From Rhizobium sp. ASV20 (GTDB taxonomy: Bacteria; Pseudomonadota; Alphaproteobacteria; Rhizobiales; Rhizobiaceae), in the NCBI RefSeq assembly GCF_016429015.1, contig NZ_JAELTU010000021.1:1-64000 (forward strand): DNA of 64,000 nt. Reading direction: 5' to 3'. Of this stretch, positions 45,478 through 55,508 are shown one piece after another. The translations under genes and the position numbers were made by a program. Positions within the stretch are counted from its first letter, which is position 1. Every line of letters starts with the position of its first letter. Under the pieces are notes generated by a model that was given only the letters and a program-made list of their open reading frames with translations, ran no database searches and had not been told where the DNA came from.

Positions 45478-46667
45478 CGGGTGTTGCCCGTCCTCTTTGC
45501 CAAACTGGTGGTATCGTCGTCGTCGCGGCCGTCGGCCGCGGCGTTGAATGCCTCCGCGAGCAGATCGCGGACAGAAATGCTTTTGCCGTCCCTTTCGAAC
45601 TGCGCGCGGTAGGCCTTCCAGTAATCGCGGTTACCGCGCCAAAGCGCCTTGCGTTGGGACGCGTCGACGTGCGCTTCGACCATGCGGGGTTCGAACATCC
45701 GGTTGGCCTCGCGAACAAGGCCTTCAAGGCCGGCATTCAGCGTGGCTTGCCTCGAAATCAGCGATCGGAGACGGTCGGCGAGTTGCTCCGTCCGTTCGCG
45801 GCTGAACAGCGAAGCGGATGAGTGACGCCGGTTGTCTTCAATTCCGAAAACGGAAGCTTCGTCGTCAAGTGTCTGCTCCAATGCCGAGACGAGTGCTTCA
45901 AGCTGTCGCAGCGGATCGAATTGCAGCGCAAGACTCGTATCTTCCGCGCCTTGATCCGCATCATCGGCAGCCCGCATGTCATTGCCCGGCATGATCGATT
46001 TCGCAGCCTCGGTGACCTGCGATCCGGAACTGCGGGCAACGGCGACGGACATATGTGTCGCTGCGCCATGTTCCAGTTGGCTGCCCAGCTCGAATTCTGA
46101 GTTCCAGTCGTCCGGAAGGACCGGCTTGATGCCGTTGACATCGGGCGGCCCATTCCAGCCGATATCGATGTTCTGGCTTGGGGATCTGCTGTTTTTGGTG
46201 GCTTGCGGCAGCCCGCCGAGCCAGTCGTCGCCGTTGCGTTCACCCAACACGCCGGTCGCGGTGCTGCCGCCGGGCGCAATGTCGGCGAGGATCGACGAGA
46301 TCGTCATGGTCTCATCGCCGAGACGCAAGTCGTCTGCCGGGTCATCGATATCCCGGTCGGCCTCCCCGGTGATGACGACGTTGAAGGCGATAGTGCCGAA
46401 CGCGATCTTGGATTTATCTGCAAGCCTTGCCGTTTCGCCTTCCAGAATGGTTATACCGTCCACGCGGGTGCCATTGGCACTCTGGTCGCGTAGGAGGAAG
46501 CCGGCACGATCGCGTTCGATCACGCAATGAACCTTTGAGATCGACCGCTGTTGATCGTTAACGTGCCAGTCGCAATCCGGCGAGCGCCCAAGCGTGCGCC
46601 TGCCACGCTCGAAGAACCATCCCCTGCTGGAGCCTTCCCCAGATGTTTGCCGCAGTTCAAGCCGCAT
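45474..46667 (-). CDS. fha: FHA-domain protein of the T6SS (ImpI/Fha)
   Basis: 397 residues from the ATG at 46667, which overlaps tssG by 11 bp; the frame's earlier ATG at 46799 lies deep in tssG. The FHA domain is at about 15-95: RTLGRSPDCDWHVND, SISKVHCVIERD, DQSANGTRVDG (the Arg, Ser and His of the phosphothreonine pocket). A low-complexity acidic linker and a C-terminal conserved block follow (MFEPRMVEAHVDASQRKALW). It reads phosphorylation by TagE and helps recruit secretion-ready complexes. Position and family agree with impI. Confidence 0.93.
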   Translation of the reverse strand: MRLELRQTSGEGSSRGWFFERGRRTLGRSPDCDWHVNDQQRSISKVHCVIERDRAGFLLRDQSANGTRVDGITILEGETARLADKSKIAFGTIAFNVVITGEADRDIDDPADDLRLGDETMTISSILADIAPGGSTATGVLGERNGDDWLGGLPQATKNSRSPSQNIDIGWNGPPDVNGIKPVLPDDWNSEFELGSQLEHGAATHMSVAVARSSGSQVTEAAKSIMPGNDMRAADDADQGAEDTSLALQFDPLRQLEALVSALEQTLDDEASVFGIEDNRRHSSASLFSRERTEQLADRLRSLISRQATLNAGLEGLVREANRMFEPRMVEAHVDASQRKALWRGNRDYWKAYRAQFERDGKSISVRDLLAEAFNAAADGRDDDDTTSLAKRTGNTR

Positions 46668-47682
46668 GGAGGCCTCCCGGATCGGACTGGCCCTGCGCCT
46701 TACGCGGCTCGGCGATGATGGCGTCGCCGCTGTCGCAATCCGCCGCGGCAACGCGTGCCCAGCTGTTCCATCCAAGTCTTGGCGGATCACCGGTTTCACC
46801 GAGCTGGCAGAAGGGGATATGCTCTTTCTTCAGAACCACTTGGATGTCGAAATCGAGCGACGGATCGACATAAAGCCGCGTCAGGGCAAACAGCGCATCG
46901 ATATTGGCGTTGCCGGGGGAAAGAGACCGGTAATCCTCATAGTCGACTGGCCCGACAACGACGCGGAAGCCGCCGCCGAAATCATGGACTGCGGCACCCG
47001 CCGTTGAGTTGATGCCGAGCTGCACGCCTTGCGGCTGCCCCATGCGGCTGCGCTCGCTCTCGGGAATGGTAAGCCATCTGCCCCTGAACAGTTCGATCGC
47101 AACCGGCAGACCGCTGAACTCCTGCAGCATGGCCTGCAGGTTGACCGCATTGCGGGTCTTCGCCGCAAAGAAGCCGGAAAACCGGAGGATCAGCTCGTCG
47201 TCAGGGCGAGCTCTTTCCTTTAACCGCGCCGTACCAAAGCCGGCCAGCGAGAACAGCACCTTGATGAAGGTGTTGCCGTTCCTGTCCGGGCTCCATCGCA
47301 GCCGTCGGGCAAGGCGATATTTCTCGCTTGCGTCGACGAAGAGCTCGGCGAGGCGGCTTGTGAAGAGATCAAAGAAGCTGGAGAGACCCTGCGCCCGATT
47401 GCGCTGTTCGCGGATGACCAGCTCGTTGTAGCTCGGCGGCATTGCGCCGAGCGGGCCGAGCAGGCCAGCCATGCTGGCCGTGACCGATCCTGTTCCGTCC
47501 TTCCTCGTGAAGTGGCTGACGGCGAGCGGAGCCGGCGAAACGCCGACAGGCGAGGACACCGTCAGATGATCGTCGGCTGCATGCTGAGCAACGCGAAATG
47601 CCGTCGACGGTTCGAAGCGACCGGGGTCACGTTCGAGCAGGGCTGCAAGCATGTCGCTATCACTTGGCCGGAACTGGTCCAT
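46657..47682 (-). CDS. tssG: T6SS baseplate protein TssG
   Basis: 341 residues. Family features: RFEPSTAFRVAQHA near the N-terminus (F.......F..), GLLGPLGAMPPSYNELVI, FFDLFTSRLAELFVDASEKY and the long C-terminal half with RLYVDPSLDFDIQVVLKK. It forms the baseplate wedge with TssE and TssF. It starts 19 bp after tssF and ends inside fha by 11 bp. Confidence 0.94.
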   Translation of the reverse strand: MDQFRPSDSDMLAALLERDPGRFEPSTAFRVAQHAADDHLTVSSPVGVSPAPLAVSHFTRKDGTGSVTASMAGLLGPLGAMPPSYNELVIREQRNRAQGLSSFFDLFTSRLAELFVDASEKYRLARRLRWSPDRNGNTFIKVLFSLAGFGTARLKERARPDDELILRFSGFFAAKTRNAVNLQAMLQEFSGLPVAIELFRGRWLTIPESERSRMGQPQGVQLGINSTAGAAVHDFGGGFRVVVGPVDYEDYRSLSPGNANIDALFALTRLYVDPSLDFDIQVVLKKEHIPFCQLGETGDPPRLGWNSWARVAAADCDSGDAIIAEPRKAQGQSDPGGLHAA

Positions 47683-47701
47683 CGGCGTCGCTCAGCCTTT
47701 A

Positions 47702-49483
47702 TTATAACAACGGCCGTTCGGCGGCGCGGGCCGGCCAGACGGCGATGGGTTTCGATTGCCCCTTCATCGAGATGGAGAGGCGGGTGAAACTGTTGATCGA
47801 GGTGTAAAGCCCGAAGAAACGATCAAGAACGCTGGCGAAAAGATAGGCTGTGGGTCTGTCGATTGAGGCCGGATCGAATTCCAGGCTTATCTCCGTGCCG
47901 GTTACCATGCCGCCATTGCCAAGCCGGGCCATCGAACTCTTGGCCTCGACCCGAACGAGGGCATCTGCAAGCTGCCTGGTCTCACGACTGTCCCTGAACG
48001 CATAAAGTGCCAATATGTCCTTCAGCGCGGCACCATCATTGTCGAAGATGGACAGATGATTGAGCTGAAGATGCGACATCAGCCGCCAATTGCGCTCCTG
48101 CTGTTCATTCATCCGAACCGAGGAGGTTGGCGCCATCAAGGCTTCGACTGTCCCGACCGCCTCGCTGCCGGATGCCAGTTGCAGATAGGGATGCCCGCCG
48201 CCAAACGGGAGCTGCTCGGGCAAGTCACGATTGAGGCACAGGGCGTCGATGCTGGCGATCTTGTCGACGGGACCGCTGGCGCGCCGCGCACGATCGACGA
48301 AGGTGACGTCCATGTCCGATGTGCGGTCGTCTGTATCGAAACGGCGGGCGCATTGCCAAAATACGGAGGAGGCTCCCCCCTTCAAACTGCGACCGAAAAA
48401 GGGCTGAGCCAACTCCTCATCCCCGCCGCGCCCCGAGACGACCACTTTCTCGATCGCGTAGATCTCGCGTGTCTTTTGTCGACGGGCATCCGGTAATACG
48501 CGATATTCGGTTCGCGTGCCGTCGAGCGCAATCGGCTCGCAGGTCTGACGAAAGAGGTTGACGATCGGACAGGCATTCAAAACGAAGTCACGAGCTGAAA
48601 TGCTTCGCTCCAACTTGGCATTGGTTTCATCGAGATATACGAAGATCTCGAGCGTTTCGCCGCGCCAGGCCCTTAGTCCAACGATATCGATGAAGAGGAA
48701 CTTCTGCGGCAGAGCGAAGAATTCCGTCAGCAATCGGTAGCCGGCAAAGCTTGAGTTTGGATAAGGCAGGATCGCCTCATCTGGCTCGAACCCGACCGGG
48801 CGCAGCGCGCTTTTCGGCAGCATCAGCGGCATGCGATCGTCCGCATGATGAGCAAGCGCAACGCCAAGCGTGTGATTGACGAGAAGCTCGTGCACGGCAA
48901 CGGCCTGCTGCCAGGAGGAGCCAATGTGAAGCCGCAACTTGTCCAAGCCCATCTCGCTGAACGGCGTGTTGGTGTCGCGCGCCCGGATCGACAGACGCAG
49001 GCAACCGGCGGCACCGGCGTGGGGAGATGGCGGCGCACTGATTGGATGACCGGCCAGGGAAGCCGAAACGATCTCGATCGGCGCCACCTGGGTATCCTGG
49101 GTCGTGCGGAAACGGCAGCTCTCGCCGCCGATCGGCTCTGCGAAGATTTCGGTGTGACGTGGCACCGTCTGGACGGATGCCAGCGTGCCGCTCGGCGCAA
49201 AGCGCACGATGCTCATCGATGGCAGCGGCGCCAGATAGTGCGGATAGAGCGTTTCCAGCAACCCGTCCGTCAGCTCCGGAAATTCATCGTCGAGCTTCTG
49301 GCGCACGCGGGCCGCCGAATAGGCAAAGCTCTGGATGAGGCGCTCGACATGCGGATCATCGGCGACCTCGCCCGTGACGCGTAGACGGCCGGCGATTTTT
49401 GGAAATGCGTCGGCAAAACGCGCCGCACGCCGGCGGATGGCAGCCAGTTCGTCATTATACCGCTGCAAAAAGCCGTCAGCCAT
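47702..49483 (-). CDS. tssF: T6SS baseplate protein TssF
   Basis: 593 residues from the ATG at 49483; the frame's earlier ATG lies in tssE. The N-terminal FLQRYNDELAAIRRRAARFA and AGRLRVTGEVADDPHVERLI, then DEFPELTDGLLETLYPHYLA are diagnostic of TssF/VasA. Together with TssG and TssE it builds the wedges around the VgrG spike. It overlaps tssE by 8 bp. Confidence 0.95.
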   Translation of the reverse strand: MADGFLQRYNDELAAIRRRAARFADAFPKIAGRLRVTGEVADDPHVERLIQSFAYSAARVRQKLDDEFPELTDGLLETLYPHYLAPLPSMSIVRFAPSGTLASVQTVPRHTEIFAEPIGGESCRFRTTQDTQVAPIEIVSASLAGHPISAPPSPHAGAAGCLRLSIRARDTNTPFSEMGLDKLRLHIGSSWQQAVAVHELLVNHTLGVALAHHADDRMPLMLPKSALRPVGFEPDEAILPYPNSSFAGYRLLTEFFALPQKFLFIDIVGLRAWRGETLEIFVYLDETNAKLERSISARDFVLNACPIVNLFRQTCEPIALDGTRTEYRVLPDARRQKTREIYAIEKVVVSGRGGDEELAQPFFGRSLKGGASSVFWQCARRFDTDDRTSDMDVTFVDRARRASGPVDKIASIDALCLNRDLPEQLPFGGGHPYLQLASGSEAVGTVEALMAPTSSVRMNEQQERNWRLMSHLQLNHLSIFDNDGAALKDILALYAFRDSRETRQLADALVRVEAKSSMARLGNGGMVTGTEISLEFDPASIDRPTAYLFASVLDRFFGLYTSINSFTRLSISMKGQSKPIAVWPARAAERPLL

Positions 49484-49985
49484 TGTTGGCCTCCACCAGG
49501 AAGCGCTGGGTCGAGGGATCGATCGTCGATTCAAAGCTGATCGGCGGCATGCCCTCATGCACGCGGAAGGTTGCGTGGATGCGCATCCGCAGGGCGCGCT
49601 CTCCGTTTCCGCGGCTTTTGAGAATGTTGACCTGAACGTCGGAAAGTCGCGTTTCGAACAACGCGATGCGCCGCTCGATCAAACGGGCGAGACGGCTCTT
49701 TGCTTCATCGGTGACAAGGTTGGCCGAGACCATGCCATCGACGCCGAAAGATACCAATGCATCGCCCAATTCGTCGTAGATCGAGGGTGGCGCGGTCGGG
49801 CGGCGGCGCGTATTGAGCAGCGCCTCAAGGTCGCGGCGAATGCATTCGCGCAGTTCGCGCAGCTGTTCGGCCTGTGTCAGCGGCGGATCCTGCAGGCGAT
49901 CGGGGTTCTCGTCAATCAGTCGATCGATGATCGACCTGGCGACGATCCTTTCCCTCGGCCTGTAGCGCTCCAGCGGATCAACCAT
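49476..49985 (-). CDS. tssE: T6SS baseplate protein TssE (gp25-like)
   Basis: 169 residues from the ATG at 49985; the frame extends 73 codons further upstream into tagJ, which is not plausible. The gp25-like core includes ECIRRDLEALLNTRR (the conserved E-R-D-L-E-x-L-L-N-T stretch), YDELGDALVSFGVDGMVSA and the sheath-initiation region. It overlaps tagJ by 8 bp and tssF by 8 bp. Confidence 0.95.
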   Translation of the reverse strand: MVDPLERYRPRERIVARSIIDRLIDENPDRLQDPPLTQAEQLRELRECIRRDLEALLNTRRRPTAPPSIYDELGDALVSFGVDGMVSANLVTDEAKSRLARLIERRIALFETRLSDVQVNILKSRGNGERALRMRIHATFRVHEGMPPISFESTIDPSTQRFLVEANNG

Positions 49986-50802
49986 GGGCGGCGCGCCTCG
50001 TCTCGCCGGCGCCCGAGGCGACTGCGAGGGATTGCAAGTCATGGAAGGAAACCAGGTCGTCGCCCGCAAGGAAGCACTTCTGGCCGCGGCCGGTCGTAAT
50101 GCCCGTCGCTTCGTCGACCCATTCGCTTTCGCGGCCAAGCAACAGCTTGGCACCTGTCGAGCCGTGATAGATCGCAGGCAGGAGTACCGGCGCGCTTGCG
50201 CCATCCACGAGTTCGAGCTCGGCCCTGCGAAAGGCGAGATCGCGGGGGCGTGCTATCGGCTCAACGCGAACCGCTGCAATCCTGGAAAAGTCGACCCACA
50301 AATAGGAGCCGCCACTCATGATGACCTCGAGAGCGTGCGGAATGCGATCATCAAGATCGCGAAGATCTGAAACGAGCTTGCCATTCCAGCTCATCGACTG
50401 CTCGCCCCTGATCTCGTCGAGAGACTGTAGTGCCGCGGCCGTATGTGCGGAGTGGTCGCGGTGTGCGATCGCCAGTTTCAGGGCCGCCTGATCGAGGATT
50501 GTCGGTCCGTTCGGGAAATCCGGTGCGGCCGCCGCGTCAAACCAGGCCGAACGCGCTGCCATCGCGCGCAGCTGATTGCGCAGCATGGCGAAGCCCATCA
50601 TATCTTCCGGCGCAAACGTCGTCGCAAGATTGCATTGCGCATCGGCACGAGCGTAATCGCCGGCGAGGATCAAGAGATCAATGAGGACATGCCTGCCGTC
50701 CTTGTCGGTCGGCGCCGCCTTGACATGCGCCTTCGCCTGCTCAATCGCATCATCGAGCGCATTCTCGCCGAGGGCTTCTGCGATCTTCGAGGAAAGTGTC
50801 AT
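49978..50802 (-). CDS. tagJ: TagJ (ImpE), T6SS accessory protein
   Basis: 274 residues. ImpE features: an N-terminal helical TPR-like part (KAAPTDKDGRHVLIDLLILA, YARADAQCNLATTFAPEDM) and a C-terminal domain with GGSYLWVDFSRIAAVRVEPI, RPRDLAFRRAELEL and LPAIYHGS. TagJ binds the sheath protein TssB in systems that have it and may help ClpV act on the sheath. It overlaps tssC2 by 4 bp and tssE by 8 bp. Confidence 0.93.
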   Translation of the reverse strand: MTLSSKIAEALGENALDDAIEQAKAHVKAAPTDKDGRHVLIDLLILAGDYARADAQCNLATTFAPEDMMGFAMLRNQLRAMAARSAWFDAAAAPDFPNGPTILDQAALKLAIAHRDHSAHTAAALQSLDEIRGEQSMSWNGKLVSDLRDLDDRIPHALEVIMSGGSYLWVDFSRIAAVRVEPIARPRDLAFRRAELELVDGASAPVLLPAIYHGSTGAKLLLGRESEWVDEATGITTGRGQKCFLAGDDLVSFHDLQSLAVASGAGETRRAAHG

Positions 50803-52202
50803 GCAGACATCCTTTGTGGCGTTGTGGGGGAGCCGGAGAATGCATAGGTCGCATTCGCCGTCTCGGCGATGAGATGAAAACTTGTCGATACGTCATCGAG
50901 CTGGAAGTGCGGCTGCAGCCTTACAGTGCAGGCGAAGATGCCGGGCCTGCCGGGGATTTCATCGACGCTGATGCCGGCCGAGCGTAGCGGATAGCGCGTT
51001 CTGAGCGAGAGGTCGGCGTCGTCATTGCCGAGCGTATAGCCCGACAGCCAACCATTCAGCTTGCGTTCGATGGAGATCGTGTCAGCAAGCTTGCCGATCT
51101 CGTCGCGCATGATGACCTTGAGATAATGCGAGAAGCGCGAGGCGCACAGCACATATTGCAGCATTGCGGCGATACGGGCATTTTGGCGCGCGTGTTCGCT
51201 CGAATAGTGGGGGGGAGCATGCAGCGACTGATTGGAGTTGAAGATCGCGGAGGAGGAGAGGTAGGTCGTTGCGATCGGCACGATGCCGAGTTCGCAAAGC
51301 TGCTGCTCCTGGCCGCTGGTCAGCCGTATTTCGACAGGTGCCTGCTCCGACAGTCCGTTGCTCTCGATGGAGAGATCATAAGGCGCAAGCTCCTCGGCAC
51401 TGAGCAGGCCGCCGTCGATTGCATCCTGCGTCACGCCCCGGATATCCGCGAACCAACCGGTCTCGATGAAGTTTCGAATGACAACCATGGCGAAAGCAAA
51501 CGCGCCGTTGCCCCAGAGCAAGGTGCTTCCGTCCGCGGCGATGCTCTCTCGAAATGGGAACAGATCGTCCCGGTCCCGGGAGAATGCCTCATAGGGCGAA
51601 CGCATCAATATCCGAGGAGCAACCAGTCCCAGAAATCGCGAATCCTCGCGGGATCGCAGGCCGTTCCAGCGAATGCGGTTTGGATCATAGGCGAGCGACG
51701 AGAAATCCTGCACGCGGGAAAGCTCGGCGAAATCCTGCAATCCGATTGCCTGGGGTGCGGCAGCTGCCACGAAGGGACAGAAGGCGGCCGCCGACGCCAT
51801 GCCGATCTGTGCCAGTGCCCCGACGGTGTCGCCGCCGGCCGGATCCTGCGGTGACAGCTGGTAGTCCCCGATCAGAAGACCGAAAGGCTCGCCGCCGGGC
51901 ATGCCGAACTCGCGGCTATAGACCAGCTCAAAGAGATGGCTCTGATCGAATTCCGTCGTCCGCTCGAGACTGCGCGTCAATTGCGGCCAGCTGACGCTGA
52001 GGATCTTGACCTTCACCTCTTCCGATCGGCCGGTGTGGCGCATCAGCATGGCAAGGCCACGCCAGCGCGCTTCCATCGCCTGGAAGTCGGGATGGTGCAA
52101 AATCACGTTGACCTGCTTGTTCAGCGCATCGTCTATCATGGCGATCGCGCGATGCACCTGACGCGGCCAGGCAGCTCTCGGTTCCATCATTGTCGCGGTC
52201 AT
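50799..52202 (-). CDS. tssC2: Second TssC-like sheath protein
   Basis: 467 residues from the ATG at 52202 (an ATG at 52190 is also possible; neither has a strong ribosome site). The TssC pattern is clear: NVILHHPDFQAMEARWRGL, EFDQSHLFELVYSREFGMPG, GGEPFGLLIGDY, ASRFSHYLKVIMRDEIGKL and the C-terminal RLQPHFQLDDVSTSF. It is clearly diverged from the first TssC. Two adjacent tssC genes are the normal arrangement of imp-type loci in rhizobia, where both copies matter. A hairpin lies in the 47-bp gap before it. Confidence 0.93.
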   Translation of the reverse strand: MTATMMEPRAAWPRQVHRAIAMIDDALNKQVNVILHHPDFQAMEARWRGLAMLMRHTGRSEEVKVKILSVSWPQLTRSLERTTEFDQSHLFELVYSREFGMPGGEPFGLLIGDYQLSPQDPAGGDTVGALAQIGMASAAAFCPFVAAAAPQAIGLQDFAELSRVQDFSSLAYDPNRIRWNGLRSREDSRFLGLVAPRILMRSPYEAFSRDRDDLFPFRESIAADGSTLLWGNGAFAFAMVVIRNFIETGWFADIRGVTQDAIDGGLLSAEELAPYDLSIESNGLSEQAPVEIRLTSGQEQQLCELGIVPIATTYLSSSAIFNSNQSLHAPPHYSSEHARQNARIAAMLQYVLCASRFSHYLKVIMRDEIGKLADTISIERKLNGWLSGYTLGNDDADLSLRTRYPLRSAGISVDEIPGRPGIFACTVRLQPHFQLDDVSTSFHLIAETANATYAFSGSPTTPQRMSA

Positions 52203-52218
52203 GGGGATGATCGAAGGC

Positions 52219-52241
52219 GCGCGGCGGGATGTCCGCCGCGC
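52219..52241 (-). promoter_or_regulatory. Hairpin between tssC1 and tssC2
   Basis: GCGCGGCGG (52219-52227) and CCGCCGCGC (52233-52241) form a 9-bp GC-only stem with a 5-nt loop in the 47-bp gap. No T-run follows on the minus strand, so it probably shields or attenuates the mRNA rather than terminating it. Confidence 0.6.
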
Positions 52242-52249
52242 CACCCCTC

Positions 52250-53728
52250 CTAGTTCTTGCTCGGGATGCGGGCGACCATTCTGAGCGACGTGGTCAACTC
52301 TTCCATCTGCAGCCACGGCCGCATCCAGGCAACGGCATTGTAGGAGCCCGGTTTGCCTGGTACTTCCTGGACGGTCACCTTGGCGTCGCGCAATGGATAC
52401 TTGGCCCGAGATTCTTCGCCAGCATCATCATTGGCGTTCACATAGTTGGCGATCCAGCGGTTCAACCAGTTTTCGCAATCCTGCGCTTCCATGAAGGAGC
52501 CGATCTTGTCGCGCCCCATGACCTTCAGATAATGCGCGAAACGTGAGGTGGCCATCATATAGGGCAGGCGGGCGGAAACCGCCGCGTTCGCCGTTGCTTC
52601 CGGCTTGTCGTAGACCTTCGGCTTATGGGTCGTCTGAGCGCCAAAGAATACGGCATAGTCGGTGTTCTTGTAGTGGCAGAGCGGCAAGAAGCCGAGCTTG
52701 CCGAGTTCGGCGTCGCGACGGTCGGTGATGCCAACTTCGGTCGGGCACTTGAGGTCGAGATCGCCATCGTCGCTCGAGAAGATGTGCATTGGCAGGTTCT
52801 CGACCTTGCCGCCATTTTCAGCGCCGCGAATGGCCGTGCACCAGCCACTTTGCGCAAAGGCATCCGTCAGCCTTGTTCCCATCACGTAGGATGCGTTCAT
52901 CCAGCAATAGGAGTCGTGACCGAGCTCTCCGGTCTTGGAATGCTCCGTTTCGTCGAAGGCAAACTCGTCGATAGGGTTGGTTTTCGGGCCGTAGGGCATG
53001 CGGGCGAGGACGCGCGGAAGCGCAAGCGTGACGAAGCGTGAGTCTTCGCTGTCGCGCAGGCTGCGCCACTTGGCGTATTCGACCGTTTCGAAGATCTTTT
53101 CAAGATCGCGCGGACGGGCAAGCTCTCGATAATCGTCGAAGCCGAACATACGCGGGCTCGCGGCTGAAATGAACGGTGCAAAGGCTGCAGCTGCAATCGA
53201 GGAGATGCCCTGTAAAGTCTGCACATCGTCGAAGGAGTTATCGAATTCATAGTCGCCGATGATGGCGCCCATTGGCTCGCCGCCCGGCGTGCCAAACTCG
53301 TCTTCATAGATCGATTTGAAGAGCCGTGATTGGTCGAATTCAACGGCCTTTGCCAAGTCCTTGGAAACGTCGCGCTTGGATGCGTTCAGCACGCGGATCT
53401 TCAGGTTGACGCTCGTCTCGCTGTTCTTGACCAAATATTGCAGGCCGCGCCAGCTACCTTCTAACTTGGCAAATTCCGGCGACTGCATGATCGCGGCGAG
53501 CTGGCGCGAAATCTTGCTGTCGAGTTCGGCGATTGCCTTGTTGAGAGTGACAGTCAGATTGCGATCATAGGTGACGGTGCCTTTGAGAGCCTGGTCTGTC
53601 AGGGTTTTCAACAGGTCCTGTGCCCGGTCCGGTGCGGTCTGGCGGGTTGCGGCGACGATCTGCGACAGCAGATTTTCCTCAGGCGCGAACCCCGCCTCTG
53701 TCGTCTTCAATTGGCTTTCAGCGCTCAT
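52250..53728 (-). CDS. tssC: T6SS contractile sheath large subunit TssC
   Basis: 492 residues, the usual TssC length. Landmarks: the N-terminal AIAELDSKISRQLAAIMQSP, FAKLEGSWRGLQYLV, EFDQSRLFKSIYEDEFGTPG, GGEPMGAIIGDYEF, RFAHYLKVMGRDKIGSFM, YPLRDAKVTVQEVPGKPG, and the C-terminal MRPWLQMEELTTSLRMVARI. With TssB it forms the contractile sheath. AAGGAT lies 6 bp before the ATG, and the gene starts 110 bp after tssB. Confidence 0.97.
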   Translation of the reverse strand: MSAESQLKTTEAGFAPEENLLSQIVAATRQTAPDRAQDLLKTLTDQALKGTVTYDRNLTVTLNKAIAELDSKISRQLAAIMQSPEFAKLEGSWRGLQYLVKNSETSVNLKIRVLNASKRDVSKDLAKAVEFDQSRLFKSIYEDEFGTPGGEPMGAIIGDYEFDNSFDDVQTLQGISSIAAAAFAPFISAASPRMFGFDDYRELARPRDLEKIFETVEYAKWRSLRDSEDSRFVTLALPRVLARMPYGPKTNPIDEFAFDETEHSKTGELGHDSYCWMNASYVMGTRLTDAFAQSGWCTAIRGAENGGKVENLPMHIFSSDDGDLDLKCPTEVGITDRRDAELGKLGFLPLCHYKNTDYAVFFGAQTTHKPKVYDKPEATANAAVSARLPYMMATSRFAHYLKVMGRDKIGSFMEAQDCENWLNRWIANYVNANDDAGEESRAKYPLRDAKVTVQEVPGKPGSYNAVAWMRPWLQMEELTTSLRMVARIPSKN

Positions 53729-53838
53729 TTTTCGATCCTTGCGGAAGATGCGGGCGACAGAGGCGAAGCTTGCAGCCTGCCTCTATCGACGGCTTGAAAC
53801 GGGACTGGGCGACCGCCTTTGCTGGCCGCCGATGACGA

Positions 53839-54351
53839 TCAGCTTGCGACGGGTTTTTCGGTAAGACCGAGTTCGGACACGAGCTTGGAGAGGTCGGCCT
53901 TGTTCTGCAGGACATCCTCGAGCAGTCGCTCAAGCTCTTCGGAACGATCGGCCTTGCTCATGAGGTCGCGCAGCTGGTTGCGGGCATCGAGCAGCGCCTT
54001 GAGTGCCGGCACCTGATTGACGACCGAGCCAGGCTCGAAATCCTGCATGCTCTCAAATTTCAGCGAGACCGGAAGCTGCGAGCCGTCGCCTTCCAGTGTA
54101 TTCTCGACCGACACGGTCAATCCTGGTGTCATACGACGCATGACGTCGTCGAAATTGTCGCGGTCGATCTGGACGAACTTGCGTTCGCCGAACGGCTTCA
54201 GCGGTTGGCTCGGATTGCCGGAGAAATCGCCAAGCACGCCGACGACAAAGGGCAATTCCTTGACAACCATCGCGCCTTCGGTCTCGACTTCGTACTTGAT
54301 GTGCACTCTCGGCTTGCGCACTCGCTCCAGTTTTTCATGAACACTCGCCAT
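53839..54351 (-). CDS. tssB: T6SS contractile sheath small subunit TssB
   Basis: 170 residues. Family signatures: [53 protein letters not shown] and the C-terminal helical region [27 protein letters not shown] lies 7 bp before the ATG. It partners TssC; TagJ and ClpV act on the assembled sheath. A gap of about 100 bp separates it from tssA. Confidence 0.96.
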   Translation of the reverse strand: MASVHEKLERVRKPRVHIKYEVETEGAMVVKELPFVVGVLGDFSGNPSQPLKPFGERKFVQIDRDNFDDVMRRMTPGLTVSVENTLEGDGSQLPVSLKFESMQDFEPGSVVNQVPALKALLDARNQLRDLMSKADRSEELERLLEDVLQNKADLSKLVSELGLTEKPVAS

Positions 54352-54455
54352 AAAACGTCTCCTTCGATGCCAGCGGCAAATTCGCTTTTCACATGTGGCG
54401 CAACTCGATTTCGGAAAGGGTGAGTTGCAAAACTTCCCGGTGGTGGTTGTGTTTT

Positions 54456-55508
54456 TCAGCCACCTTTGTTCGATTTCGGTTGAATTCCTGCTGCTGTCAG
54501 GACTGCGTTGCGGGCCTGCTGTTCAGGCAGCAGCTCAGCCAAAAGTTCCGAGAAATCCATTCGACCGCGCCGGACCATCGTCTCGATCGACATCGAGATT
54601 GGGGAATGTGGTTCGGTGCGCCGAAAATAGCGCGCGACAGCAAGAAGCAATTCGAAGGCCTCTTCGCGAGAGCCAATTGCATCGGTGCTGACTGATTTTG
54701 GATGGCCATTTTGAGGCTGTTCGATCGCGGAGGCGTCCTGGAGAGCCTGTGTAGCAGCTTCGCCCGTCGCATGTTCGAGGCCGGCCACGGCGCGAAGCGC
54801 GAGTGCTGCCTCCTGCAAGACATTGTGGGTATTGGAGCTCGGCGGCGCCATCTGCCCGCAGCGCTCATTCAGAATGGTTACGAGCCGATCGAAAGCCGTA
54901 ATGCAACCAGTGACCGTCGCGAGATGTGCGGTCATTGCGGCAGTCCCCGCTTCCAGCGCTGCCTGGTTTAGCTCCTCACGGCGCTTTGTCTCGTTAGGGC
55001 GTTGCGAAAGTTGGAAATCCCAAAGCGAGAGCTGGCCGAATTTTTTCGTAGGAACAAGCGGCGAAAGCCTGATTGCCTGAATGATCGTGCCTTCGCCGCC
55101 GATCCCGTTGAGACCTGAAAGCGGCGCGAGGCGCTCCTCGATATCATCCGTTCCGACGGAGTGAAATTTCTCCCAGTGCTTGTCTAAAAGCGACGCTATT
55201 GCCTGGTAGACATCCCGCAACCCTTCAAAGCCACGAAGACGTAATTCCGCCTCTGCCAACCACGCTAATACTTCGAGGTCCTTACTATTTGAAGAAATAA
55301 TATGCAATCCTAGATTGCTAACATCTGACCAAAGTGGCGAAAGACTAATATTCTCACCCGGCGATATACCTCGTTCTGCAGCACGAGCCTGGTTTCTCGC
55401 ATCCTTTATTCTATAGTATATTTCAACCATAGAAGTATTGTTGCGGATATTTTCTCCGCAGGGAGCCTCTATCTCAAATGGAGTTTCTATGTCGCGAACG
55501 CTTAGCAG
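54456..55508 (-). CDS. tssA: T6SS protein TssA (ImpA), probable non-ATG start
   Basis: 350 residues if begun at a CTG at 55506-55508, or 324 if begun at the first ATG (55430). The ImpA N-terminal domain includes [17 protein letters not shown], the Trp-Leu-rich [20 protein letters not shown] and [12 protein letters not shown]. The hallmark PCGEN motif lies upstream of the ATG, in open frame at 55448-55463, so translation must begin earlier. No ATG, GTG or TTG exists there before the stop at 55524-55526. The CTG has GGAG 8 bp upstream, whereas the ATG has none. TssA coordinates sheath and tube assembly. Confidence 0.88.
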   Translation of the reverse strand: MLSVRDIETPFEIEAPCGENIRNNTSMVEIYYRIKDARNQARAAERGISPGENISLSPLWSDVSNLGLHIISSNSKDLEVLAWLAEAELRLRGFEGLRDVYQAIASLLDKHWEKFHSVGTDDIEERLAPLSGLNGIGGEGTIIQAIRLSPLVPTKKFGQLSLWDFQLSQRPNETKRREELNQAALEAGTAAMTAHLATVTGCITAFDRLVTILNERCGQMAPPSSNTHNVLQEAALALRAVAGLEHATGEAATQALQDASAIEQPQNGHPKSVSTDAIGSREEAFELLLAVARYFRRTEPHSPISMSIETMVRRGRMDFSELLAELLPEQQARNAVLTAAGIQPKSNKGG

